From Sorex araneus (taxonomy: Eukaryota > Chordata > Mammalia > Eulipotyphla > Soricidae), in NCBI RefSeq assembly GCF_027595985.1, contig NC_073306.1, forward strand, positions 81,331,599 to 81,395,598: a stretch of DNA of 64,000 bases. The letters run 5' to 3'. Each line of letters begins with the position of its first letter. Positions within the stretch are counted from its first letter, which is position 1. Shown piece after piece: positions 46,450 through 58,969 of this stretch. The notes below the pieces were generated by a model. That model did no database searches. It saw only the letters and a list, made by a program, of their open reading frames with translations, and was not told where the DNA came from. Position numbers and translations under genes: made by a program.

Positions 46450-47808
46450 CAGGCCAGAGTGACAGTACAGTGGGGAGGACGCTTGCCTTGCACATGGCTG
46501 ACCCAAGCTCAATCCCTGGTATCCTATATGTTCTCCTGAGCATTGCTGGGAACAGCTCCTGACTAGCCAGGAGTAAGCCCTGAACATCGCTGGCTGTGGC
46601 TCCAAACCAAAACAAACCAAACCAAATCATTTACAGTCTGGGTGTGGAGCAACCCTAGACAGAGGTGCACAGAGGTGCAGCTGAAGTGCTTGGTAATAGG
46701 CGAGTCCATACTCCAGAGGGAGCCACTGCATGTGACCTCAACTATGGAATTGTGATCCCTCTTGATCCACTGCTGAGTCTGTGTGTGTTAAAACAGATTT
46801 TGGGAGGGAGAGGGGAGACCTTGGGTTGTATCCCAGCCTTACCATCTTAAAATTCTAGAATTAGGAGATAATACAGCAATCAGGGCACACGCCTAGCCGG
46901 TGTTTGGCCCACACTTCAATTCCTGGGCCCACATGATCCCCTCTCCCCCACTTTTCCCCCCAGCTCCCCTCTGGTGGCCCAGGGATTTCTGGCACTGCAG
47001 GCCCCCAGCAGCAATGCCTCTTCAGGTCTTGAACCACCAGTCTAGTTGGCCAAGAATTGCCAGTGGGGTCCCCAGACCACTTGAGAACCACTTGGAAGCA
47101 CCCCCCCAAACCCCAAAATCTAAGGCATGCATGTGCATGATCAAGTTGAACTGGTCAGTTTAACATAATTTCCTCATCAAAAGGCGAAAGTAATCCAAGG
47201 ATTCCTCACTAGACAAACTGACAAACAAAACGTGGTATATATGTAGATAGTAACATTATTCAGTCTTCAAAAGGAAGCTAGAGTTGGGAAGACTGTGCAA
47301 AACCTAAGACACTTGATTTGCATTCCACTGGACCTGGTTTGAATTCTCCTGGCACTGACAGGGGTCATTATTGAGCACAGAGCCAGGAATAGCCGCTGAG
47401 CACAGGCAGGGTGTCAACCCCTGACCCTATCCCAGAAAAAAAGAAGCTAATGCTGACACATGGCACCCTGTGTCGGTGAACTCTGAGGACTTTATGGTAA
47501 GCAAACTAAGCCAAGTACTCCACAATTCCATTTCTATGAGGTAACTAAAATAGATTCCTAGAAACTGAAAGCAGAGTGAATGGTGGGTGCCAGAGACAGG
47601 GTGGAAGGGAAATGGGAAGTTGTGGTTAAGGGGTAGAGTTTCAATTTGTAAGAGGCAAAGTTCGGGATGTATTGTGAAAACTAGGAGCAGAAGTGGAAAT
47701 TAGGGACAGGACCAAGAGGCTGGGCAAAGATGAACAGATCATAAATCATAAAGTTAGGACCAGAACAAAGCAGAAGAGCCAGACCCATGTGGTTGCTTGA
47801 GCCAGAAT
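46450..47808. repeat. Old SINEs and unique DNA
   Basis: SINEs lie at about 46450-46625 (+), 46855-47115 (+, decayed) and 47288-47440 (+, decayed). 47450-47808 is unique. Confidence 0.6.
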
Positions 47809-47824
47809 AGAATGGAGCCACAGT

Positions 47825-48011
47825 GGGGCTGGAGTGATAGCACAGCGAGTAGGGTGTTTGCCTTGCACTCGGCTGACCCAGGTTCGATTCCTAGTATTCC
47901 ATATGGTCCCCTGAGAACCACCAGGGTTAATTCCTGAGTGCAGAGCCAGGAGGAACCCCTGTGCATCTCTGGGTGTGACATAAAAAGCAAAAAAAAAAAA
48001 AAAAAAAAGAA
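47825..48011 (+). mobile_element. SOR-type SINE with 15-bp TSD
   Basis: Young copy with a long A-tail, flanked by AGAATGGAGCCACAG at 47809-47823 and 48012-48026. Confidence 0.92.
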
Positions 48012-48429
48012 AGAATGGAGCCACAGAAACAGATTCTGTGCGGAACTTAGAATGTGTTCATGGCTGATCATACCAAGCACTACGTATGCTAGTAGCCACT
48101 GTATATGCTAGATGACAAAACTGCTCCCATCGAATTGGTATCTCCTATATCTAACCTACATAAAAAAAACATATATTTGTGCCTGAGACACATACACAAA
48201 TATTAAAAAAGGAGGAAATCCTGTCATCTGTGTGAACTGAACTCAGCCCATTTTGGCGTTAGCCAGGTCCACATGCATAAATAAACTTGGCCACTAACCT
48301 CTCCAATGCCCTTTTCTGATTCTTGGTCAGATTTCTGTTACAAGGAGATTAGATACATAACAGTGTGAATGCACTGAACAACTGGACCCATACAATGAAC
48401 GGCAAACTTAAAAATGGTTAAGATGCACT

Positions 48430-48800
48430 AGGGGAAACAGCATGGATTTTCCTCAAACAATTAAAAACAGGAATATCATATGATCCAGCAATCCCACTTC
48501 TGGGTGGATAGCCAAAAGAAACAAAAGCATTATCTCAAGGAGGTATCTTATTCTCATGCTTACTGCAGTACCTCTGACAATAGCTACTGTGTACAAACAA
48601 CATAGGTATCCAACGACAACTGCATAGATAAACAGTCTACCACTCACAAATATTAATTAGTCTTAAAAGAAGAAGGAAATCCTGTCATTTGCAATGACAT
48701 GGATGGAATTGGGGGCATTATGCTAAGTAAAATAAATATTGCACTGTTATATACAACTTTGCCATCTATGTTATAACCACTTTTTGTGAAAGCTTAAAAA
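48430..48800 (+). mobile_element. Ancient L1 ORF2 3' fragment
   Basis: Decayed sequence with ATGATCCAGCAATCCCACTT and ATGGATGGAATTGGGGGCAT, typical of old mammal-wide L1 ends. Much more diverged than the 52-54 kb copies. Confidence 0.7.
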
Positions 48801-50118
48801 AAGTAATGTCCTCATTCTCCCCTCTCCCCCCCAAAAAAAGAAAGAAAAGAAAAAAGAAAGGAAAAAAAGGTAAATACAAAGGTGATGGTCATGTTGATTT
48901 ACACTTAGAGATATCCTTTCCCAATGATGATGCATAACAAATCATCACATGGTAGAGAGCTGACAGATGTGAAAGTATATGTAAATTCTGCATATATGCT
49001 GATTATACTTTGATAACTGAAAAATAAGCAAACTAGTTAAGATGGTAAATGTTATATGCATTTCACCACTTCAAGAAAATGAAAATAAAGCCAACAGATT
49101 TCCTAGCAGTTTCTAGAATATTACTTAATATCTGCTGTCAGTATTCATTTCTTCCCATCCAGATTTTTTGTTTGGTTTTTGTTTTATTGGCGGGGGTGGG
49201 TGGGAGATGCACCCAGTGGTGCTCAGGGGTTACCCCTGGCTCAGAGCTCAGGGATCACTTCTGGTGGGCTTGGGAAACCACGTGGGATACCAGGAGATCA
49301 AACATGGGCCTCCGTGTACAAGGCAAGTGTCCGGCCCTTCCCATCCAGACTTAATTCCTAAACATTTATTTCTGATCCTAAAATATTCTGAAAATACAAA
49401 TAACACGGTGATAATAAGGTCATAATTGCAAATTCCAGTTCTTTATTTAACCTCTCTTTGGTGTTGATCCTTGTGACAACATGATTTACAAATGTTTTTA
49501 GGGTCAGAAAATAGCGCTGTGGGCTGGGATGCATGCTGAGCATACAGAAGACTCAGGCCAAACCCTGCCAGGAGTGATACCTCCCCGCACCCCCACGACC
49601 TCCAGCACAGAACTGGGTGCAACATCAGGTACACTTCCCCCTGCCAAAATATTTTTTTTTCTAAAAGCTTATCTCCTTTTGTTCCCTCTTTTCTTTGGCC
49701 ACTTCTAATGAGTTTTCCCTGTGGCATTTTCTTTCTAGAAAGCACAGACACTGTCACCTTCCAAGGGTCTGTTCTACTTTGCTTGACTTCTCTGTATAAA
49801 GACACGGGTGCCATTTATTTCTATGGTTCACAGGAATCTTGATTCCTGCTAGATCTTTGTCCTAAGTATCTAAGTGCTTCCTGCCCCTCTCCTGGCTCCT
49901 CTGACAAACTACTGCACACATTCTCCCTGTCCAAACTAAATTCACTGTTCCCTGTCTCCTATAAGGTCCAGTTCCTTTGTTCTCCACCTCAGTGAAAGGT
50001 GCCATCACCCATCCAGGCTGCTGAGGGAGGGAACAGGGAGTTTTCCTGAACTACTTTTCATCCCCTCACACTGGTCACCAAGTGTGGACAATCAGTTTAT
50101 TTCCTTACTATCTTCTGA
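48801..50118. repeat. Unique DNA with two SINEs
   Basis: SINEs lie at about 49195-49345 (-) and 49500-49655 (+, decayed). 48801-49190 and 49660-50118 are unique. Confidence 0.6.
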
Positions 50119-50359
50119 CAGCTGGTAGGGTGTTTACCTTGCATGTGGCTGACCGGGGTTCGATTCCGCCATCCCTCTCTGAGAGCCTGGCAAGCTACTG
50201 AGAGTATCCCACCCACATGGCAGAGCCTAGCAAGCTACCCGTGTCGTATTTGATATGCCAAAAACAGTAAACACAAGTCTCACAATGGAGACGGTACTGG
50301 TGCCCACGTGAGCAAATTGATGAGCAATGGGACCGGGACGACAGTGCTCTAGTGCTACA
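50119..50359 (+). mobile_element. Second repeat family copy with short TSD
   Basis: Flanked by ATCTTCTGA (50110-50118 and 50360-50368). Begins inside the head (CAGCTGGTAGGG), passes the B-box-like GGTTCGATTCC, then the GAGAGCCTGGCAAG body, and ends ACGACAGTGCTCTAGTGCTA. Confidence 0.88.
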
Positions 50360-50368
50360 ATCTTCTGA

Positions 50369-51617
50369 AGCCACCCATCTACTCCCCAAGCCAGGAGAAC
50401 ACTGTAAACCCGCAATGCTTTGTGCTTGGATTACTACAAGCACAAACTGCTCTCTGTTTCTGAAGGCTAATTCCCAGTCCATCCCCTATTCTACAGCTGG
50501 TGAAATTCTGAGACAAATCTAATTACACTCTTCCCTGCTTAAGCTTCTCCACTGCCCCAAGGCTATGAGGCAAACTGAAAGGGATATGCAATGGCCTTCT
50601 CTGGTTTTGCTTCTGCAGGTCATGTGGTAACAGATCGTAGCTTTATTTCCTATCTTTGAGGCGTGCACACTTCCTGATGTCTAAAGTGTTCCCATCTTCA
50701 AAATTCAGCAAAACTCCTTCAAGAAAGTCCTCTGGGGACATTCTGAACTAGAATTGCCCAATTGCATGAGATAAATATACACTGTTTATTGGCAATACAC
50801 GGAACATTCTTCGACTCTGTTTATTGCAATTCAGATTTAACTGGACATCCTATTTGTTCTTTTCCCTTTTTTTCTTCTTCTAAATCTAGCCATCCTCACA
50901 CCCAATCTGTTATGTGCTCTTTATTTTTCCACATCTTCTGTGTACTCCTGATACTATTCTTATCTTCAGGGCGGGGAGATGTCTTATCTGTCTCTCCAGT
51001 TTCTATTGGAGTGTTAACACACAACTAAAATGCATGGTGTTTTATAGCTAGCGTGTTTCTTCTAAACTGGGTTACCCTTTTGTGTCTTTATTGCTTTACA
51101 CAATTGGTGTTTTTGATAACAATTATATCACCTGTCTCCAGATTATAATAAATATCATGTGATACATGCATAAAGGCCACCAGAAATTTTACGTCAATTT
51201 AGCTAGTAAGATTACCCTTAGAATAAGATTTATGTTTGTTTAGTATGAAATAAACTTGTTCAGCATTCTTCCTTCTTTCATTCCTTCCACTGACTCCTCC
51301 AATAAATAATTTGGGAGTTGTTTTCATTTTGGGCATACCCAGAGTTACCCAGGGATCACTCCCGGGAAGGCTCAGGTGATATATATATATATCCCAGAAA
51401 GTCATACACATAAGGCAAGAGTTCTACTGCTGAGTTTTATCAACACCTAGGAATCAGAATTAAATCTTTTAGTGATTATAATAAGGTTTAGAAACTATTT
51501 CACATTTTATTGCTTCTATTTTAAAATATGTATGCACACCATAATCATGAAGGTCCACTGGAGTGCTATATGAAATGATTCCTCATTACTACACATAGGT
51601 AAAACCCAGGACACTTT
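50369..51617. other. Mostly unique DIPK1A intron DNA
   Basis: A decayed SINE lies at about 51330-51445 (-) with an ATATAT run. The rest is unique with no exon recognised. Confidence 0.6.
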
Positions 51618-51975
51618 TTTTTTTCTTTTTGGGTCACACCTGGCGATGCACAGGGGTTACTCCTGGCTCTGCACTCAGGAATTACTCCTGGCGGTGCTCA
51701 GGGAACCATATGGGTTGCTGGGAATTGAACCTGGGTCGGCCGTGTGCAAGGCAAACGCCCTACCCACTGTGCTATCGCTCCAGCCCCGACACTTTTTTTT
51801 TTTAAATAGTAAACTTTTTTGTTTGCTATTTTGGGCCTCACCAAGAAATGCTTGGGGTAACTCCAAAATCTGCACCCAGGAATCACTACTAACAGTGCTT
51901 AGGGAACAATATGAGATACATACAAGGATGCATACAAGGCAAACACCATATTCACTGTACTATCTCTCCAGCCCA
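51618..51975 (-). mobile_element. Young and old SINE side by side
   Basis: 51618-51786 is a near-consensus minus copy flanked by GACACTTTTTTTTT-type repeats. About 51826-51975 is an older minus copy. Confidence 0.85.
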
Positions 51976-52124
51976 GCAGACACATTCTTAATCATTGAAT
52001 AATGTTGCCCCAATAAATATATAGTAGGAAAAATTTTCCCCCCATCCCGCTGTTCTTCTTCCTGTCCAGTAGGAAATATATAGGCTTTGTTTTGGTAATG
52101 AATGAACTAGTGATTTTTTCTTTT

Positions 52125-52830
52125 GCACCTATATGTTCATTGCAGCACTGTTCACAATAGCCAGAATCTGGAAAAAACCTGAGTGCCTGAGAACAGATGA
52201 CTGGCTAAAGAAACTTTGGTACATCTACACAATGGAATACTACGCAGCTGTTAGAAAAGATGAAGTCATGAAATTTGCATATAGGTGGATCAACATGGAA
52301 AGTATCATGTTAAGTGAAATGAGTCAGAAAGAGAGGGACAAATATAGAAAGATTTGTGGAATATAAAATAACAGAATGGGAGACTAACACCCAAGAATAG
52401 TAGAGATAAGTATCAAGAAGAGTACTCCACAGCTTGGAAGCTGACCTCACATGCTAGGTGAAGAAGCAGTTCTGATAGAAGGGATCACCAAGCAAAGGGT
52501 GCTAGGCAGGCCCACTAAGGATGGGAGATACAGGCTGAAAATAGACTATAGACCGAACAAGATGCCTACTTAATACCTCTGTAGCAAACCACAACACCCA
52601 AAAAGAGAGAGTGAGCAAATGGGAATGCCCTGCCACAGAGGCAGGGTGGGTTGAAGGGGACAGGGTGGGGGTGATGAGAGGGATGCTGGGACCATTGGTG
52701 GTGGAAAATGGGCACTGGTGGAGGGATGGGCACTCGATCATTGTATGACTGAAACATAAGCATGAAAACCTGTAAGTCTGTAACTTCGTCTCATGGTGAT
52801 TCACTAATAAAATAAAATTAAATTTTAAAA
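52125..52830 (+). mobile_element. 5'-truncated L1 (first of a pair)
   Basis: ORF2 C-terminus ([37 protein letters not shown]) and 3' UTR ending ACTAATAAAATAAAATTAAA. The flank TAGTGATT is seen near 52108 and again after the tail at 52832. Confidence 0.88.
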
Positions 52831-52842
52831 ATAGTGATTCTC

Positions 52843-54215
52843 AAACCATAAGGTACACTGAAGACAAGGTAGGCAAAACCCTCTACGATATTGAAGATAA
52901 AGGTATCTTCAAAGATGACACGGAACTAAGCAATCTAGTAAAAACAGAGATCAACAAATGGGACTACATTAAACTAAAAAGCTTCTGCACTGCAAAAGAT
53001 ACAGTGACCAGAATACAAAGACTATCCACAGAATGGGAAAGGATATTTACACAATACCCATCAGATAAGGGGTTGATATCAATGGTATATAAAGCACTGG
53101 TTGAACTCTACAAGAAGAAAACATCCAACCCCATCAAAAAAATGGGGCGAAGAAATGAACAGAAACTTTACCAAGGAAGAGATACGAATGGCCAAAAGGC
53201 ACATGAAAAAGTGCTCTACATCACTAATCATCAGAGAGATGCAGATCAAAACAACCATGAGATACCACCTCACACCACAGAGGCTAGCACACATCCAAAA
53301 GAACAAAAGCAACCGCTGTTGGAGAGGATGTGGGGAGAAAGGGACCCTTCTACACTGCTGGTGGGAATGTCGGCTAGTTCAGCCCTTTTGGAAAACAATA
53401 TGGACGATTCTCAAAAAACTAGAGGTTGAGCTCCCATTTGACCCAGCAATACCACTGCTGGGAATATATCCCAGAAAAGCCAAAAAGTATAGTCAAAATG
53501 ACATCTGCACTTATATGTTCACCGCAGCACTGTTTACAATAGCCAGAATCTGGAAAAAACCCGAGTGCCCTAGAACAGATGACTGGTTGAAGAAACTCTG
53601 GTACATCTATACAATGGAATACTATGCAGCTGTCAGAAAGAATGAGGTCATGACGTTTGCATATAAGTGGATCAGCATGGAAAGTATTATGCTAAGTGAA
53701 ATGAGTCAGAAAGAGAGAGACAGACATAGAAAGATTGCACTCATCTGTGGAATATAGAATAATAGACTAGGAGACTAACACCCAAGAATAGTAGAAATAA
53801 GTACCAGGACGTTGTCACCATGGCTTGGAGGCTGGTCTCTCATTCTGGGCAACTCAGAGAAGGGAACACCAAGTAAAATGTGGTTGGAGGTCATGTGGGG
53901 GAAAGATGATGCAGGCCGAATATAGACTAGAGACTGAACACAATGGCCACTCAACACCTTTATTGCAAACCACAACACCTAATCAGAGAGAGAGAACAAA
54001 AGGGAATACCCTGCCATAGTGGCAGTGTGGGGTGGGGGGAGACGGGACTGGGGAGGGGGGGAGGGATGTTGGGTTTACTGGTGGTGGAGAATGGGCACTG
54101 GTGAAGGGATGGGTGATCAAACTTTGTAAGGGAGAAACATGAGCACAAAAATGTATAAATCTGTAACTGTACCCTCACGTTGACTCACTAATTAAAAATA
54201 AACTATTAATTAAAA
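52843..54215 (+). mobile_element. Longer 5'-truncated L1 inserted at the tail of the first
   Basis: About 1.37 kb. ORF2 is open from the start (LYDIEDKGIFKDDTELSNLV) to about 53,140, where one extra A in an A-run shifts the frame. It then stays open to [10 protein letters not shown], covering the ORF2 C-terminal zinc-knuckle-like part ([20 protein letters not shown]). The TSD is close to AAATAGTGATTCT on both sides. The G-rich 3' UTR is nearly identical to that of the RPL5 intron 6 copy. Confidence 0.92.
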
Positions 54216-55329
54216 AAATAGTGATTCTATTATAAGAGGAAATGTTCAATTCATTGGATAACATGTAAGTTAGCTTTGGTAAAAAGTTCAGTACCAGGGC
54301 CAGAGAGATAGCCCAGGGGTTAAGGCATTTGCCTTGCAGGTTCAATCCCCAGCATTACTCTGCTTTTGGAGCATCACCAGGAGTGATCCGTGAGCAGATT
54401 CAGGAGTAGCTCTTTAGCACAGCTGGATGTTCCCTTAGGCCCCGCAAAAGAAACACAAACCCCCAGAGACTTGAATTCAAATTGTGAGTCAGTGTACAAG
54501 ATTCAAAGTTATCAGTTTTGGTTCCTGGCTTCCTAGTAGCATAGGTATGTTAAATTTTTTATTAATTTATTTTTTTCCCCAGTGCAGGGGACAGAACCCA
54601 TGCATTCACCATGCAAGGCTGTACTACCTTACCTAAAGTGACACATTTTATTCAACTTGATGTAATGGCCTTGAGTGGGGGTGGGGGTTCTCAAGCAAAG
54701 TTAGGAAGCTGAGGGAGTCATTTCCAGGAATATTTAGCCAATTGGGCAAGATGGTTCAGTGCTCAAGCCCTGAGATGCAATGTTGCACAGACCAAATGTG
54801 CTGGGGCCCTCCAGAGCTATCTCTGATTGGTGCTCAGGGACCTGTGCAGTACCAGGTATTGAACTCAGAGGCTCATTACATGCAAGACATGTGCTCCAGC
54901 CCTTTGGAGTTATCTCCCTGGTCCAATGGTAGTGTCTGTCTGTCTGTCTCTCTTTTTTGGTTTTGTTTTGAGGCCACACAGCAATGTTCAGAGCTTATAG
55001 CTGCTATACTATTTCTCTGGCTCCATTGCTTTCTTTTTGTTTGTTTGTTTTGTTTCTTTGCTTTTTGGGTCACAACCAGTGATGCTCAGGGATTACTCCT
55101 GGCTCTGCACTCAGGAATTACTCCTGGTGGTGCTCGGGGGACCATATTGGATGCTGGGGATCAAACCTGGGTCATTCGTGTGCAAGGCAAACGCCCTACT
55201 CACTGCTCCAGCCCCTGCATTGGTCTCTGTCAACTTGCTAGGCCAGAGTCCCCATTTAATGAACCAAACAATACTCATGTAGATATTTTGTAGATGTGAA
55301 TACAATCATTATCAATTGGCTTTAAGATT
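54216..55329. repeat. SINE cluster
   Basis: Copies at about 54297-54450 (+), 54580-54640 (-, fragment), 54735-54920 (decayed), 54955-55022 (-, fragment) and 55058-55216 (-, young but missing part of the A-box end). Confidence 0.7.
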
Positions 55330-55347
55330 ATCCTAGATAAAGGGGGG

Positions 55348-55407
<60 letters not shown>

Positions 55408-55610
55408 AAACCCGCTGCCATAGAGGCAGGATGGGGGGGTGGAGGTTGGGGGGTGATGAATAGGGGGTGATGGAAAGGAACCTGGAACACTGTTTCGGGA
55501 AATGTACACTGGTGGAGGGATGGGTGTTGGGAGACTGTATGACTGAAATCTAATCATGAATAGCTTTGTAAGGGTCTATCTCACAATGATTCAATACAAA
55601 TTTTTTTTAA
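55330..55610 (+). mobile_element. L1 3' UTR fragment with expanded (AG)n
   Basis: An (AG)n run at 55352-55404 sits where other copies have AGAGAGAGAACAAAAGGGAA. It is followed by GCCATAGAGGCAGG, CACTGGTGGAGGGATGGGTG and an A/T-rich end. Confidence 0.8.
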
Positions 55611-55632
55611 ATAGGTTATTCTAGATAATTTA

Positions 55633-55816
55633 TTATTATTATTATTATTATTATTTTGCTTTTTGGGTCACACCCGGCAATGCACAGGGGTTACTCCTGG
55701 ATTTGCACTCAGGAATTAATCTTGGTGGTGCTTAGGGGACCATATGGGATGCTGGGAATCGAACCCAGGTTGGCTGCAAGCAAGGTAAATGCCCTACCCG
55801 CTATCCCTCTAACCCC
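55633..55816 (-). mobile_element. SOR-type SINE with 16-bp TSD
   Basis: Flanked by TATTCTAGATAATTTA at 55617-55632 and 55817-55832, with a (TTA)n stretch at the tail side. Confidence 0.93.
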
Positions 55817-55832
55817 TATTCTAGATAATTTA

Positions 55833-57300
55833 GGTGGACCAGATTTAATTAGTCAAAGGGCATGGTTGACTATGGCTTCAGTGAAGAAGAAACTGTGGAT
55901 AGAAGTTATTGCTTAGGCTAAAGAATTCTAGTCGACCCACCCTATGAATTTTGGACTTATTTAGCCAGTCCTCACAATTAGGGAAGACAACTGCTGCAAT
56001 GAAAGTCCCTTTGGGCCAGAAAAATAACTCAAAGGGCTGGACATTTGCTCTCCTCTTAGGGCATTTGTCTTCACTGTCCTTTCCCCTTAAATGTGTATGC
56101 CAGAGACTCACACAAAAGCAGCCTTCTCATCAGGTTCCAAGTCACAATACTCCCTTCTCAGGAAGCCTTTTACTGAACCATTCTCAAGCACATATTAGTC
56201 ACTCTTTGTTAAATATTGCTATTATATCCTTTCTCATTGCACTTGTGAAAGACATGAAGTTCTTCATTAACTTACTCATCTTATTCATCCATTCATTTAT
56301 TTATTTTTGTTTGGTTTGGGTTTTGAGCCACACTCAGTGGTGCTCAGGGCTCAGTCCTGGTTCTGTGCTTAAGGATAATTCTTAATGTTTGGGTTTGGGG
56401 GTCCACATGTGATGCCAGAGATAAAACCCAGTTCAGCTGCATGAGAGACAAGCACCTTACTCATTGTTCTACTTCTCTGGTTCCCTATTTTTATGTTTTT
56501 GCTTATTTGTTTTTTGGTCCACACCTAGCTGTGCTCAGGAATTACTCCTGGCTCTGTGCTCCAGGGAACCATATGTGGTGCTGAGGATCAAAATAAGATC
56601 TGCCACATGCAAGGCATCTTCCTTGCTGTACTATTTCTCTGGTTATTAAATTTTTTTTTCTTTTTGAATCACACCCAGTGATGTACAGGTGCTTGGGGGA
56701 CCATATGGGATGCTGGGAATCGAACCTAGGTGGGCTTCGTGCAAGGCAAATGCCCTACCTGCTGTATTATCACTCTGGCCCCTAAGTTTTTTTTTTTTAT
56801 AAGGGTTTACACCAGGAATGCTCTGGATTGGGGTGGGGAGGTTCAAGGTCACTCCCGAACACGTTCAGGTATCACCATGGTTTCAGCTGGTGGTCCTGAG
56901 GGGTGATGTGGTGCCAGGATCAAATTCTGGGCATTGCATATACCTAGCATGAGCATGAGCTCTACCATTCTGTCTATCTCTCTGGCCCCTGCTTAAAAAT
57001 ATATATATATATTTATATATTCACACATACATACATATATAAAAGAATTATCTATTTTATATTTGATGTTTGAGGAACTGTCTTATTGTTTCCTTGTTTA
57101 TTTGTTTTTTTGCTACTTCTGGCAGTGCTCAGGGGCTACTCCTGGCTCTGTACTCAGAGTTATGCCCTACACCGTGCCCAATACTATTGTGCTTGGGGGA
57201 CCATATTGCGGTAAGGGGATTGGAACCAGAATGTCTCAGTCATCTACTGGGAAAGTGCCTTAACCTCTATACTATCTCTATCTCTCTGGCCCCGATTTTT
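55833..57300. repeat. Unique DNA then a run of SINEs
   Basis: 55833-56315 is unique. Minus-strand SINEs follow at about 56320-56490, 56515-56650, 56665-56780 (young, with a central deletion joining GTACAGG to TGCTTGGGGG), 56805-56990 and 57115-57290. Confidence 0.75.
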
Positions 57301-57365
57301 TTTTTTAATAATGTAAAATAGCACTGCTATTTATTCAGCCATTGATTAAACTGACTGAATTGTGG
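57301..57365 (-). repeat. Short unnamed interspersed repeat
   Basis: Contains GCTATTTATTCAGCCATTGA, also present at about 6,833 and in altered form at 59,518. Flanked by GGCCCCGATTTTTTT and GGCCCTGATTTTTTT, consistent with a TSD. Confidence 0.6.
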
Positions 57366-58099
57366 CCCTGATTTTTTTAAATGCATTTCAATTCTTCATT
57401 GCAATAACCCATTGTTTATTTTATCTTTCCTCCTATTAAACATGAACAGTTATTTAAAAATCCTTCAAGGGGATAATTCCTATATTCAGATCTTGTGTGG
57501 ATCTGTCTCAGCTGTCTATATTTATCCCTTGGTTGTGCCATGTCCTCTTGTCTTTGGGAATGTCCTATAGTTTATTTTTTAAATGTCTTACAATTTTTTT
57601 AGATGCCTGTAAAATATTTTTTCCTCTTTGCTCTCCGGTCATCCCTAGTGGTGTTCAGGGGCTATATGAGTGGCTCCTGGGGTGTTCAGGGGATCTGGGG
57701 GTGCTGAGATCAAACCTGAGCCTCCAACATGCAAAGCATATGCTCCGTCTTTAAACTAGATCCCTCGTCCTGGTAGCTTATCGCCTAAGGCCCACCAGAG
57801 CCAATATTAGTAGGAGACTAGGTTGAAGCTCCGGTAAAGCTCCAAAAACTTGTGTCTTATCTCATTCCAAGAGTAGAGGCCTTGAGAGAAAGCCTCAGAA
57901 TTTAATGGAAAACCTACTATTTCATCTGGGTTCCCCCGTGGCAGGTTCCTAACTCTAGTCCATGTTTTTATGAGACTGCCAGAATGTCTGCTCTGCTTTT
58001 CAAAGGTCTCCCAGTGCGAACCTGAATTGCTCATATGTACAACCCTAGGATCTGGCAAATAATCCTACAATATAACTGGATATATGCTTGAGGCTCTGT
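57366..58099. repeat. Unique DNA with one old SINE
   Basis: A SINE lies at about 57650-57770 (-). The rest has no recognised feature. Confidence 0.6.
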
Positions 58100-58870
58100 C
58101 ATTTTCTACAGAGGCTTGCTGGCTTCTTATCCTCAGCACAGTTCTCTGCCAGGACCCAGTTCTGGTTCTCAGACCCTTGCTGAGATCCAGTACAGCTGCA
58201 AAAAAGGAAGTCACGCTCATGGAATTGAGTACGGGTGACCTCCCCCCATCTCCCTGTTCTTCCGGGAAGCCACAAACTGCCTCAGGTGCAACATAAGCTC
58301 ATTAAGGGCCATGATCCAGGGTCTCACAAATAAATCTCAGGAGAGAGCCACAAGTTGCAGAGATGCTCAAGACCCCAAAGTCATGATCCAGTTAAAAATT
58401 TAACTTCAGCTCTATCACCCTATTTAAAATTTTAGAATTCCTGGAGCCATGACATCTCATTCTTTAAGCCACTGATGTACCAGGAGTAGCACACCACATT
58501 TGACAGGGTGTAAAGTAGAAGGCAACCAATCTCGATTAAAAAAATATACATACATATAAATGCATATATATATGCACACAAGGCTCAACCTGTAACAACA
58601 TGTTAGTAATCTTATACAAGAGCTTCATGTCTCTAGGGTGAGATATAATCTTCACACACTTTCCTCTAAGGAAACTTTTTTGGATCATTTTTAGAAGATT
58701 ATTCATAACAAGCAGTACAAAATAAATTATTTCAGATCTGATCTGCCCTTGGGGTAGGCTTAGGTGGTGGTGGGAAAATTCAAAAGAATGGTGGTAGGAA
58801 GGTGTATTAGTGGTGGAATTGGTGTTGGAATATTGAATGTAATAAATTATTTTGAACAACTCTTTAAAAA
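58100..58870 (+). mobile_element. Element Y copy, most continuous
   Basis: Landmarks in order: CTGAAATCTCC-type region decayed, GGCCATGATCCAGGGTCTCA, CCAGTTAAAAATTTAACTTC, TACCAGGAGTAGCACACCAC, CACACAAGGCTCAACC, ATCTTCACACACTTTCCTCT, and the tail TGGAATTGGTGTTGGAATAT with a short A-rich end. It serves as the empty-site reference for element Z. Confidence 0.75.
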
Positions 58871-58969
58871 ATTAAGAAACATGTTTCCCAAGAAAAACAG
58901 GAGGTCATAAAAGTCAGCAAATTAAGAAACATGTTTACCCCTAAAAAAGGAGGTCACAAAAGTCAGCTT
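58871..58969 (+). repeat. 50-bp tandem duplication
   Basis: ATTAAGAAACATGTTT begins at 58871 and again at 58921; both units end in AAAAGTCAGC-type sequence with a few differences. Positioned at the tail of element Y. Confidence 0.85.

Noticed and set aside
53101-53757. 218-codon open frame as a possible host gene
   Set aside because: It is the C-terminus of L1 ORF2 in a 5'-truncated retroposon with TSD, A-tail and a frameshift.
58871-58969. Repeat pair as a CRISPR-like array
   Set aside because: There are only two adjacent 50-bp units without spacers, in a mammalian intron.
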